Assembly: GCA_963714145.1 (NCBI GenBank)
Contig: OY970235.1
Location: forward strand, 5,022,001-5,086,000
Length of the DNA: 64,000 nt
Direction of reading: 5' to 3'
From: JBBWZH01 sp035544115
GTDB taxonomy: Bacteria > Actinomycetota > Actinomycetes > Mycobacteriales > CADCTP01
Made by a program: the position numbers and the translations under genes. Shown piece after piece: positions 26,216-34,590 of the stretch. The notes beneath the pieces are model-generated. The model searched no databases and was not told the origin of the DNA. It saw nothing but the letters and a program-made list of their open reading frames with translations. Position 1 is the first letter of the stretch. Each line of letters opens with the position of its first letter.

Positions 26216-26899
26216 CTAGTCGCCGTGGCCGCCGGGACCGTGCGCGTGCCCGGCGTGGTCGCCGGCCGCGGCGGCCGCACCCGGCGCGTCCTCGACCGGC
26301 TCCTCGGCCGCGGTCCCGGCCGGGCTGCCGGCCGGGTCGAACGCCGGGGCCGAGCCGATCGACCGGCCCACCTCGGCGGCCTGCAGTTCGGCCGGGTCGT
26401 GCGGGTGGCTGACCGTGCCTTCCGGGCCGCCGGCGCCGGTGCCCTGCTGCACGACGTGGGCCAGCTCGTGCGCGATCAGTTCCCGGCCGCCGCCGCTGCC
26501 CGGGTCGTACCGGCCACCGCCGAAGAAGATGTCGGTGCCGGTGGTGAACGCGTCCGCCTGCACCGAACGGCTCAGCTCGTCGGCCCGCGCGCCGGTGTGT
26601 ACCCGCACCGCGTCCAGCCCGACGCCGAGGTGATGCTCCATTTCGGACCGCAGCGGTGCCGGCAGCGGCGACCCGCCACCCTGCTCGGCGGCGATCGCGG
26701 ACCCGATCTCCGGATCCAGCTCACCGGCCCCCTGCGTCGCCGCGGCGCTGCGCTGCACCGGCCCGCGCAGCAGCCGGGTCAACGCGCTGTTGCCGGCCGG
26801 TGCCAGCGGGCCCAGCATGCCCGGCGCCCGGTCGGTCTCCGGCACCGGCGGGCGGTGCCGGCCGGCCGGCCGCAGCTCCAGTTCCTGGTCATGCTCCAC
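26216..26899 (-). CDS. Small DUF4157 protein
   Basis: The 227-residue protein has the eCIS leader motif GNSALTRLLRGPVQRS near residue 36, then the DUF4157 domain: MEHHLGVGLDAVRVHTG, FTTGTDIFFGGG and HELAHVVQQ at 144-152. The tail is Gly/Ala/His-rich with no toxin domain. DUF4157 is the domain most consistently linked to eCIS loci; its HExxH suggests metalloprotease ancestry. Here it is either a payload carrying only the leader domain or a factor that processes or loads the giant protein encoded 8 nt downstream. GTG start with a strong GGAGGAG site. Confidence 0.9.
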   Translation of the reverse strand: MEHDQELELRPAGRHRPPVPETDRAPGMLGPLAPAGNSALTRLLRGPVQRSAAATQGAGELDPEIGSAIAAEQGGGSPLPAPLRSEMEHHLGVGLDAVRVHTGARADELSRSVQADAFTTGTDIFFGGGRYDPGSGGGRELIAHELAHVVQQGTGAGGPEGTVSHPHDPAELQAAEVGRSIGSAPAFDPAGSPAGTAAEEPVEDAPGAAAAAGDHAGHAHGPGGHGD

Positions 26900-26917
26900 A
26901 GTGGACTCCTCCAGCCG

Positions 26918-28714
26918 TCAGCGGGTGTCGGCGAGGTCGGGGTCAGGCGTCGTGGGCAGCGCACCGGACTCCTGGACGATGCTGGCCGAGACCGAGGAGT
27001 AGACCTCCGGAAAGATCTGGTCGCAGTACGCCCGGATCGTGGTCTGGTTCCACGTCTTCAGGTCGTACGCCTGATCGCCGACCACCACCCTGGTCGGCAC
27101 CATCATCAGGACGTCTCGACCGGACACAGTGGACTGTCCGGTTGCGATGGTCTCGGCGACCACCTGCCGGCTGAGGTTCACCGCGTCGACCACCACCTGC
27201 GCGCCGCGCGCGTCGGACAGGGCCAGCTGGGTGTTGTCGCCACCGACCCGGAACCGCATGCCCAGGCCGTTCTCGACCAGCAGGCCGCCGGTGGTCATCG
27301 CGTTGAAGTGGTCGTGCACCTCGCCCGCTGCCATGTGCAGCAGCGCGTCCGCCAGGAACCGCTGGTACTGGTGCGCGACCTGGCGCTCGGTCATCCCCGG
27401 CACCGGGCGGACGCCGGCCAGCGCGGCCCGGTCGGTGGCGCCCAGCCGGCCGCCGGCGTTCCGGCCGCGGAACTCGCTGGCCGTCTGCAGGTCGGTGGAC
27501 ATGGTCTGGGGTGGCGGCGGGCCGGGCCGGCCGTGCTCGGCGGCCTGCGCGCTGGCCATCGCGTCGTACAGGTCCTGGCCGGCGACATGCCGCTGCGCCG
27601 ACGAGTTCATCGCCTTCATCATCTCGGCGTCCGGCATCTGCGCCTTGATCAGCAGCGGGTGCCGGGTCCGCAGGTACTCCATGAACCACTGCATGATCAT
27701 GGTCTTGTTGATCAGGTGCCCGGCCGCGAACGAGTCCTCCAGGAAGTGGTCCGCGTAGCCGTTGTGCACCCAGGCCTGCGTCTCGGAGCCGGCCAGCCGG
27801 GTGTCGTCGGAGGCCCGGAAGGCGTGCGCCCGCTGCGCCTCGGCCACCGCCTGGGTGTGGTTCTGCGACCACCGTTCCCAGCTCATCGGCGCGAAGTGGC
27901 AGGCATTGCGGGACAGCAGCCCGGTGTAGCGCTGGAACCCGCGGCTCGCGGTGGCCGCGTCCTCCACGATCAGGTCGGCGGCGCCGGCGGACGCGCCCCG
28001 GATCACCTTGGCCTTGGTCGACTCCGGCTCGCCGCCGGCCCACTGCGGGAAGTCGCCGTCGTAGCTGTCGGCGGCGACGTTGTCCCGGGCCGAGATCGCC
28101 GAGGCGGCGATGATCTGCCGCATGTGCTGCAGGATCGGGATCAGGTCGGTGGCGCCCATCGTGTTGATGTCCCGGCCGTTGGGCAGGTAGTCGGCGAGCG
28201 CGTTCACCTCGCCGTAGGTCACGTAGAGCTGGCTGCCGGTCAGTCGCAGGATCTGGATGCCCTCGAACAGGTCGCCCGGGCCGGTCTTCGGCACCGCCCG
28301 CGGGTCGGTCCGGAAGTAGTCGACCCGCTTGAGTTCCTGGGTGAGCACGTGCTTCCGGTTGGCCGGCGCGATCCGCCCGGTCGCCGACGCCAGGTCGCCG
28401 GGCTTCACGTCACCCATCAGCGCGTGCTCCCAGGACGAGTGCCGCTGCACGGTGGGCCGGCGGCCGGTCGTGCCGCGCATCAGCGCGGTGACCGCCTTGT
28501 TCCCGGCCGCCTGGGCCAGCGCCGGTGGGCGCGCCTCCTTGCTGCCGCCAGCCGCCTTGCCGCCAGCCGCTTTGCCGCCAAGGGCTTTGCCGCCGGGGGC
28601 TTTGCCGCCGGCCGCCCGGTCCGCGGCCACCTCGACCCCGGCCGCGCTGCGGCGCACCTGCCGGGTCGGCCCGTCCGCGCGCTCGATCCCGGGCAGGTAC
28701 CTCCGTCCGGCCAC
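26918..28714 (-). CDS. Putative payload with zinc phospholipase-C-like motif
   Basis: The 598-residue protein begins with a basic segment including GGKA repeats (residues 36-57) and then GNKAVTALMRG...VQR (71-91), the leader motif shared with the DUF4157 proteins. The body contains NACHFAPMSWERW, a His at 286, and YADHFLEDSFAAGHL (320-334). This pattern resembles zinc-dependent phospholipase C and S1/P1-type folds, where His and Asp residues in such a helix bind zinc. There is no signal peptide. Its place between the ATPase and the DUF4157 genes supports a payload role. Fold assignment is by motif only; another helical hydrolase is possible. GTG start 16 nt after the ATPase stop. Confidence 0.75.
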   Translation of the reverse strand: MAGRRYLPGIERADGPTRQVRRSAAGVEVAADRAAGGKAPGGKALGGKAAGGKAAGGSKEARPPALAQAAGNKAVTALMRGTTGRRPTVQRHSSWEHALMGDVKPGDLASATGRIAPANRKHVLTQELKRVDYFRTDPRAVPKTGPGDLFEGIQILRLTGSQLYVTYGEVNALADYLPNGRDINTMGATDLIPILQHMRQIIAASAISARDNVAADSYDGDFPQWAGGEPESTKAKVIRGASAGAADLIVEDAATASRGFQRYTGLLSRNACHFAPMSWERWSQNHTQAVAEAQRAHAFRASDDTRLAGSETQAWVHNGYADHFLEDSFAAGHLINKTMIMQWFMEYLRTRHPLLIKAQMPDAEMMKAMNSSAQRHVAGQDLYDAMASAQAAEHGRPGPPPPQTMSTDLQTASEFRGRNAGGRLGATDRAALAGVRPVPGMTERQVAHQYQRFLADALLHMAAGEVHDHFNAMTTGGLLVENGLGMRFRVGGDNTQLALSDARGAQVVVDAVNLSRQVVAETIATGQSTVSGRDVLMMVPTRVVVGDQAYDLKTWNQTTIRAYCDQIFPEVYSSVSASIVQESGALPTTPDPDLADTR

Positions 28715-28730
28715 CAGTTCCCCGCCCGTC

Positions 28731-30944
28731 TCAGGCCACGCCGGCCAGCAGCGGGAAGTACCGGCCGAACTCGGCCTCCACGCACATCCGGCCGAGCTTG
28801 CGGTACTCCACCTGCACGGCCCGCATCAGCCGGGACATGTCCGCGATGCCGGCCTCGGCCGCGGCCACGTATGCCACCGTCACCGCGATGTTGCGGATGT
28901 CACCGCCGGCCAGCTCGAACGCGCCGGCGCAGAAGTCGAGATCCACGTCGGCCGCCAGCGGCACGCCGGCCAGGCACTTCGCCCACAGCTGGCGGCGCTC
29001 GAGCACGTCCGGCTTGCCGAACTCGACCACCAGCGAGAGCCGCCGGGCGAACGCGTCGTCCAGATTGGCCCGCAGGTTGGTGGCCAGCACGGCCAGCCCG
29101 TCGAACGTCTCCATCCGCTGCAGCAGGTAGGCGATCTCCAGGTTGGCGTACCGGTCCCGGGCGTCGCTGACCTCCGACCGCTTGCCGAACAGGGCGTCCG
29201 CCTCGTCGAAGAACAGCACGCCGTTCACGCCCTCGGCGCCGGCGAACACCCGCTCCAGGTTCTTCTCGGTCTCGCCGATGTACTTGTCCACCACGCTGGA
29301 CAGGTCGATCACGTAGAGATCCAGGCCGAGCTCAGCGGCGATCACCTCGGCGGCCATCGTCTTGCCGGTGCCGGGCTGGCCGGCGAACAGCGCGGTGACC
29401 GACTCGCCCCGGCCACCGCCGCGGCGCAGCTGCCAGTCACCCAGCACCTGCTCGCGCAGCCGGACCCGATCGGCCAGGTGCCGCAGGCCGGCCAGCGGCA
29501 GCGCCGGCAGCACCAGGTCGGCCCAGCCCACGCTGGGCTCCACCCGGCGGGCCAGCCGGCCCAGGCCGACCCCGTTCTGCATCCGGGCTCCCGCGGCCAG
29601 ATACCGGCCGGACAGCGCCGCGCCGTCCGCGGCGGCCAGGCCACGCGCGGCCGCGACCGCGCGGTGGATGTGGTCCGGCGGCAGCCGGAACGCGACCAGC
29701 CCGGTACCCGGGCCCGCCTCCGTCGACATCGGACCGCTGCCCGGCCCGGCGACGGCCAGGGCGTCCGCCCAGACCCCCTCGGCCGGTCGCCGCGCCGCAG
29801 CGTGCAGGTCGAGCCCGAGCACGCCGGTGTCGGACCAGGCCGGGTTCCACGGCACGCCGCCGTACAGCACCAGGGCCAGCCCGCCCGGCTCCCGCTCGTA
29901 CCCGGTCAGCTCGCGGATCGCCGGCAGGTCCAGCTCCTCCACCGAGCCGGCGACCAGCACCCGGTCCAGCAGCCGGGCCTCCCGCACCGCGGTACGCAGC
30001 AACTCCAGCGGTCGCGGGTCACCCGGCGCCAGCTCGACCACCAGCGCCTGCCGGCCGTGCCGGGCCAGCGCGCCGACGGCCACCGCGGCGGCCCAGGCCC
30101 CGGGCGGCTGCCGGCAATACACCAGCCGGACGCCGGCGACCAGCGCCGCGGCCAGCCGCTCCCCCTCCGGCGCCGGCAGCGGCGCCGACTCGCGCAGCGC
30201 CGACAGCATCGAGGCGTCCACTTCGGACTGCCCGAGCAGGTGGCCGGTGACCCGGTCCGGCACCCGCAGCGCCCGGGTCAGGAACGGCCGGTCGTCGTCG
30301 TCCACCAGCAGCAGGCCGCCGCGCCGCAACGGTGCCGCCGGGTCGAACCGGGCCCGCGCCGCGGCGTCCAGCGGGTCACCGCCGGTGAGCTCCAGCGCCA
30401 GCCCGACGCTGGCCCGGCGCCGCGCCACGTCGTCGTGCAGGTAGCAGAACAGCTTTTCGAACCGGGCATCCAGATCCGGGGCCAACGCCACCAGCAGGAT
30501 CTCCAGGTCCAGTTCGGACAGACCGAACTGGGTGGCCAGGGTACGCAGCCGCAGCCGCGCGCCGACCGCCTCGACCCGGTCCGCCGCACCCTCCACAGTG
30601 GACCGCAGGTCGGCTACCGGGGCCGGCTCCGGGCGGATCGGGCGGCGGCCGGCCGCCGCGAGCAGCCGGTCCACGTGGTCGTCGGCCACGTACAGGCCGC
30701 GGAACGGGTCGTCCGGCTCCGGATCGGTCTGCCGCCGGTCGGCCACCGCGGCCCGCACCCGTGCCTCCAGTACGGCCAGCCGCCCGAGCAGGTGACCCAG
30801 CGACGGATCCCCGCCGGCCACGGGCCGTTCGGTCGCCGGCCCGCCCGGCATCGGGCCGCCGGACCCGCCCGCCAGGTTTCCAGCCGCCCGGGCATCCGCC
30901 GCCGCGCCGCCGGTACGAGCGCCGACATCGGTGAAGTTGGTCAC
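28731..30944 (-). CDS. eCIS AAA+ ATPase (Afp15/Pvc15-like)
   Basis: The 737-residue protein has an N-terminal helical part and a degenerate first ATPase-like region, then a C-terminal AAA+ domain with Walker A GQPGTGKT (about 521), a VIDLSSVVDKYIGETEKNLE segment, Walker B LFFDEADALFGKR (about 575) and sensor-type NLR. This class is nearly universal in eCIS loci and is needed for particle assembly or payload loading; the exact step is unknown. Its GTG start overlaps the tail-terminator stop (GTGA). Length is normal for the family. Confidence 0.95.
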   Translation of the reverse strand: MTNFTDVGARTGGAAADARAAGNLAGGSGGPMPGGPATERPVAGGDPSLGHLLGRLAVLEARVRAAVADRRQTDPEPDDPFRGLYVADDHVDRLLAAAGRRPIRPEPAPVADLRSTVEGAADRVEAVGARLRLRTLATQFGLSELDLEILLVALAPDLDARFEKLFCYLHDDVARRRASVGLALELTGGDPLDAAARARFDPAAPLRRGGLLLVDDDDRPFLTRALRVPDRVTGHLLGQSEVDASMLSALRESAPLPAPEGERLAAALVAGVRLVYCRQPPGAWAAAVAVGALARHGRQALVVELAPGDPRPLELLRTAVREARLLDRVLVAGSVEELDLPAIRELTGYEREPGGLALVLYGGVPWNPAWSDTGVLGLDLHAAARRPAEGVWADALAVAGPGSGPMSTEAGPGTGLVAFRLPPDHIHRAVAAARGLAAADGAALSGRYLAAGARMQNGVGLGRLARRVEPSVGWADLVLPALPLAGLRHLADRVRLREQVLGDWQLRRGGGRGESVTALFAGQPGTGKTMAAEVIAAELGLDLYVIDLSSVVDKYIGETEKNLERVFAGAEGVNGVLFFDEADALFGKRSEVSDARDRYANLEIAYLLQRMETFDGLAVLATNLRANLDDAFARRLSLVVEFGKPDVLERRQLWAKCLAGVPLAADVDLDFCAGAFELAGGDIRNIAVTVAYVAAAEAGIADMSRLMRAVQVEYRKLGRMCVEAEFGRYFPLLAGVA

Positions 30945-31714
30945 GGCCCGGCCTCACCGGCGCCCGCGGCCTTGCCCGGGCCGGTGGACCGGCGGTTGGT
31001 ACCCGGCCGGCGCGACCCGGCCGGCGGCCCGGCGCTCGGGCTGCGGCCCGGCCGGCCGGCCGGCGCCACCTCCGCGCCGTCGTCCACCGGGTCGGCCTCG
31101 TCATCGTCCACTTCGGACAGGTCGGACTCCGGTCCGGGCCGGTCGCCGGGACGGCGCAGCACCCGTACCTGCTGCTCCAGCACCGGCGGCCCGACCGGGT
31201 AGGTCCGCCCGGGCCGGACCGGCGCGATCGCGACCAGGTCCAGCGAGGGCTTCATGTCGCCGCCGAGCGCGCTCCAGATGTCGGCCAGCGAGCGGTCCGG
31301 CGCCGCCGGCTGCGCCAGGTTCAGCACGATCGTGTCCTCGGTGAACCGGCCGCGCAGGTACTCGGTCGGCACCCGGTCGAACTGCAGCATCGACTCCAGC
31401 AACTGGCCGAGCAGCCGGTGCTCGTCCTCGGGTCGCCGGGTCCATGCGGTCAGCAGGTAGGACAGCCGGTAGTGCCGGATCCCGGGCTTGCGGCCGGTGA
31501 TCCGGCCGGTCATGTCCCGCTGCGGCTGCATCGCGATGTCCCGCCGGGCCGGGTCCTCCCGGATGTCGTACAGGAACACGTCGACGACCGGGCCGCCGCT
31601 GCGCCGGGACGCCCAGTCCGTGGTCGGCGCATCGAAGACGACCTCGGTCTCGGTACCGTGCAGCGCCTCGGCCCGCAATAGCGCACTGAGCGAGGCGTCG
31701 ACGTCGGAAATCAT
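30941..31714 (-). CDS. Tail terminator (DUF4255, Afp16/Pvc16-like)
   Basis: The 257-residue protein has the DUF4255 features: ISDVDASLSALLRAEALHGT at the N-terminus, DVFLYDIREDPARRDIAMQP, and YRLSYLLTAWTRRPEDEHRL. DUF4255 proteins cap the distal end of the tube and sheath and set particle length. The last 60 residues are an acidic then basic disordered tail. It is the first gene of the leftward operon; the ATG has a GGTGGAG site and the operon promoter must lie in 31715-31870. Confidence 0.92.
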   Translation of the reverse strand: MISDVDASLSALLRAEALHGTETEVVFDAPTTDWASRRSGGPVVDVFLYDIREDPARRDIAMQPQRDMTGRITGRKPGIRHYRLSYLLTAWTRRPEDEHRLLGQLLESMLQFDRVPTEYLRGRFTEDTIVLNLAQPAAPDRSLADIWSALGGDMKPSLDLVAIAPVRPGRTYPVGPPVLEQQVRVLRRPGDRPGPESDLSEVDDDEADPVDDGAEVAPAGRPGRSPSAGPPAGSRRPGTNRRSTGPGKAAGAGEAGP

Positions 31715-31870
31715 TGGGAAACTCCACCTGGACGGGGCCATCACCGTCGCAGGTGGCCGGACGGCCAAACAAGGGCCGGACCGGCCGCACGGGCCATCAC
31801 TGCCCCAAGAGGCAGCAGTGACAGGGGCAGCGGTGGTGCCGGCGCGCGGCGCAGCATTTAGCCTTACAGC
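31715..31870. promoter_or_regulatory. Divergent promoter region of eCIS operon and peptidoglycan hydrolase
   Basis: This 156-bp region separates the leftward eCIS operon from the rightward hydrolase. It contains TCACTG (31797-31802) inverted at 31816-31821 as CAGTGA, a possible operator. A TANNNT -10 box, TAGCCT at 31859-31864, ends 6 nt before the hydrolase ATG. No convincing -10/-35 pair is evident for the leftward operon. Confidence 0.45.
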
Positions 31871-33637
31871 ATGCCGGTCTACGCCGCGCGGGAAATCTAC
31901 CGCTTCGCTCGGCTGGCCGGGTTCAGCCCGGACCAGGCCACCACCATGACCGCGGTCGCCCTGGCCGAGTCCGGCGGGAACTCCGGCGCGCACAACCCCC
32001 ATGGCGAAGACTCCCGTGGTCTCTGGCAGATCAATGCCCGGGCGCACCCGAACCTCTCCGGCCAGGACCTGTACGACCCGCTGGCGAACGCGAAGGCGGC
32101 GTACCAGGTCTCCGGCGGCGGCAAGGACGTCTCGCCCTGGACGACCACACACGGTGGCAGCGGCGCGTCCTACCTGAACTACAAGTCCCAGGCGCAGGCC
32201 GCCGCGGCCGCCAGCGGCGACCCGGTCGGCGGCGTCTGGACCGGCACGGAGGGCTACGGCCACCCGCTCGCCGCCGGCGGTGGCGGCAGCCCGCTCGGCG
32301 CCGGCAGCCCGGTCAGCTCGGCCTACGCCGTCGGCGGCGACCCGCTGGTCACCGGGGCCGGCGGCGCCGATCCCACCCACCCGGCCGGCGGCGGTCCACT
32401 TCAGACATTCCTGGACGCGGCGATGGGGCAGAACGGCGACCCGTACGTCTGGGGTGCCGAGGCGAATGTCAGCGACGCCAACCCGGACGCGTTCGACTGC
32501 TCCGAGCTGGTGCAGTGGGCGGCCGGGCGGGCCGGCGCCGAGCTGCCGGACGGCTCCTGGAACCAGTACCTGGCGCTGGAGGAGCAGCACGCGACGATCT
32601 CCGTCGACCAGGCCCTGCACACGCCGGGCGCGCTGCTGTTCTCGTTCTCGTCCGAGCCGACCGCGGGTGCCGGCCGGCCGTCCCAGGCGCACGTGGCGAT
32701 CAGCCTCGGCGACGGCCGGACGATCGAGGCGGCCAGCCCGGAGACCGGCGTCGGCATCCACCAGGCCGGGCACCGGTTCCAGTACGCGGCCGTCGTTCCG
32801 GGCGTCTCGGCCGGGCCCGGCATCGGCGCCGCGACCCTCGGCGCGCCGACCGGCGCCCCGCTGGCGCTGGCCGGGGCCGGGTCCGGGACGGACACCGACC
32901 ACGACGGGCTGACCGACGTGCTGGAGGCCAAGCTCGGCCTGTCCGCGACCAATGTGGACAGCGACGGCGACCACATCTCCGACGGCTACGAGATGATGAA
33001 GCTGCACACCAGCTCGCTGCGGGCCGACAGCGACGGCGACGGGCTGGTCGACTCGCTCGAACTGGCGCTGAAGACCAACCCGCTCGACCCGGATTCGAAC
33101 AAGGACGGTGTGCTGGACGGTGCCGAGCACCGGCCGGGCGCGCTGACGGACTCCGACCACGACGGCCTGACCGACGCGCTGGAGAAGGTGCTGGGCAGCA
33201 ACCCGCTCAGCGCCGACTCCGACGGCGACGGCTTCACCGACGGCGCCGAGTACCACAACTCGTTCGACCTGACGAAGGCGACCAGCAACCCGCTGATGAG
33301 CGCGGCCAACCCGGCCGGGGCGGGCAGCGGCCTGCCAGGGTCCACAGTGGCCGGAGCCGGCCTGCCCGGCTCCGCAGTGCCCGGCGGCTCCGCGATCCCC
33401 GGCGGCGCGCTGCCCGGAACCGGGCTACCTGGAACCGCGCTGCCCGGAACCGGGCTGCCGGCCACCCTGCCGGGCACGGCGCTGCCCGCCGCCGGGTTGC
33501 CCGGCAGCACCGACCCGGTCAGCGCGATGACCGGCACCGACGCGCTCACCTCGGCGATGGCGCAGCACACCGCGCCGCTGCCGGAGCCGGACCCGACCTG
33601 GGGCCTCGGGCACGACCTCGGCGACGGCTTCAGCTGA
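31871..33637 (+). CDS. Bifunctional peptidoglycan hydrolase (lysozyme-like + NlpC/P60-like) with calcium repeats, no signal peptide
   Basis: Residues 1-110 form a lytic-transglycosylase-like domain (MTAVALAESGGNSGAHNP, then RGLWQIN). Residues about 185-310 form an NlpC/P60 or CHAP-type domain with FDCSELVQWA (Cys210) and QAHVAI (His274). Residues 337-470 hold TSP3-like Asp-rich repeats (DTDHDGLTD, DSDGDHISD, DSDGDGFTD), likely calcium-binding. The tail is PGT-rich. No signal peptide or twin-Arg motif exists, so export by ordinary routes is unlikely. It is divergent from the eCIS operon and could open the wall for particle release or firing, or travel as payload (inference). There is no ribosome binding site, and the -10 position suggests a leaderless mRNA. 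Confidence 0.88.
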   Translation: MPVYAAREIYRFARLAGFSPDQATTMTAVALAESGGNSGAHNPHGEDSRGLWQINARAHPNLSGQDLYDPLANAKAAYQVSGGGKDVSPWTTTHGGSGASYLNYKSQAQAAAAASGDPVGGVWTGTEGYGHPLAAGGGGSPLGAGSPVSSAYAVGGDPLVTGAGGADPTHPAGGGPLQTFLDAAMGQNGDPYVWGAEANVSDANPDAFDCSELVQWAAGRAGAELPDGSWNQYLALEEQHATISVDQALHTPGALLFSFSSEPTAGAGRPSQAHVAISLGDGRTIEAASPETGVGIHQAGHRFQYAAVVPGVSAGPGIGAATLGAPTGAPLALAGAGSGTDTDHDGLTDVLEAKLGLSATNVDSDGDHISDGYEMMKLHTSSLRADSDGDGLVDSLELALKTNPLDPDSNKDGVLDGAEHRPGALTDSDHDGLTDALEKVLGSNPLSADSDGDGFTDGAEYHNSFDLTKATSNPLMSAANPAGAGSGLPGSTVAGAGLPGSAVPGGSAIPGGALPGTGLPGTALPGTGLPATLPGTALPAAGLPGSTDPVSAMTGTDALTSAMAQHTAPLPEPDPTWGLGHDLGDGFS

Positions 33638-33651
33638 CGGCTCCTGACCAC

Positions 33652-33710
33652 AGCCGGAATCGGCGGCTGATCCGCGGGCGGTACCCCCGGATCAGCCGCC
33701 GATTCCGGCT
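33652..33710. terminator. Bidirectional terminator with 23-bp perfect stem
   Basis: Positions 33652-33674 are the exact reverse complement of 33688-33710, with a 13-nt loop. It lies between the convergent hydrolase and LuxR genes and ends one base before the LuxR stop codon. This is the strongest hairpin of its kind in the window. Confidence 0.9.
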
Positions 33711-33711
33711 A

Positions 33712-34356
33712 CTAGATCAGGCCCTGCTTGAGCGCGTACGCGACCGCGTGCGACCGGTTCCGCAGCCCGAACCGCCGGGTGACGTCCTGGATGATCGTCT
33801 TCACCGTGCGCTCCGAGTACGCCAACCGGCGGGCGATCTCCCGGGTGTCGGACCCCTCGCTGAGCAGCCGCAGCACGGCCAGCTCGCGGTCGGCCAGCCC
33901 GGAGAACGTCAGCCCGCGCGGCGCGAGCACGTCCGACTGCACCTGCTGAACCTGCCGCAGCAGCCCGCCGAGCAGGTCCGGCGGCAGGACACCCTCATCC
34001 GCCGCGGCCGCCCGCACCGCCGCCCGCAGCCCGTCGCGGGTCGCCGCGGACCGGCGCAGGATGCCGACCGCGCCGGCCTGCACCGCGTCCGCCACTCCCG
34101 CCGCGTCCACTTCGGTCACCAGCAGCACCAGCTTCGGGTGCCCGTTGCGCTGCATCGCCCGCAGGACCCGCAGCGTCTGCTCGTTTACCGTGTCTGCCAC
34201 CACCAGCGCCACCTGCGCGTCGTCCACTCGGGAATCGGGCATCAGCTCGATTTCCGGGCAGTCCCGCAGGTACGCCGCCATCCCCGCCTGGGTAAGCGGC
34301 TCCGCCCCGTATACGAACACCCGGGTCGGGGCCAGCACCCCCGCTTCCTGCAACAT
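33712..34356 (-). CDS. LuxR-family regulator with atypical receiver domain
   Basis: The 214-residue protein has a NarL-type layout: a receiver-like domain and a GerE helix-turn-helix (LADRELAVLRLLSEGSDTRE, IARRLAYSERTVKTIIQDV). The receiver is degenerate. Where an acidic pair should follow the first strand it has VFVYGAEPL, and the conserved Lys is Arg (GILRRSA); an Asp (VVADTV) may sit at the phospho-acceptor position. It is probably regulated by something other than phosphorylation. I chose the ATG at 34356 because of the excellent GAGGAGGAAGGG site. It may control the eCIS locus or the adjacent GTPases; the sequence does not decide. Confidence 0.88.
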   Translation of the reverse strand: MLQEAGVLAPTRVFVYGAEPLTQAGMAAYLRDCPEIELMPDSRVDDAQVALVVADTVNEQTLRVLRAMQRNGHPKLVLLVTEVDAAGVADAVQAGAVGILRRSAATRDGLRAAVRAAAADEGVLPPDLLGGLLRQVQQVQSDVLAPRGLTFSGLADRELAVLRLLSEGSDTREIARRLAYSERTVKTIIQDVTRRFGLRNRSHAVAYALKQGLI

Positions 34357-34590
34357 CCCTTCCTCCTCCTCGACGCTGGCAGCATGCCGGCCCGGTCTCA
34401 ACACCAACTCAGTGCGAACTCACGGCCGAGTCAACGACTCTCCGCAATCAAGATCACTGTCCGCTCACAACAAACATGCCCGAGATGAGATGAATCCATC
34501 CTCCTCGGCGATATCGGCGGGACTGGCCGCGGATAGCCGGGCGGAACGGCGGACTTATGATCGGGGGACCGAGTTGATGACGGGGTGTCC
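34357..34590. promoter_or_regulatory. Divergent promoter region, LuxR gene and GTPase operon
   Basis: This 234-bp region is clearly lower in GC than its surroundings. On the plus strand TATGAT at 34556-34561 is a good -10 hexamer 30 nt before the GTPase ATG, though no clear -35 is found. On the minus strand TTGACT (34434-34429) could be a -35 for the LuxR gene, with a poor -10. Confidence 0.45.
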
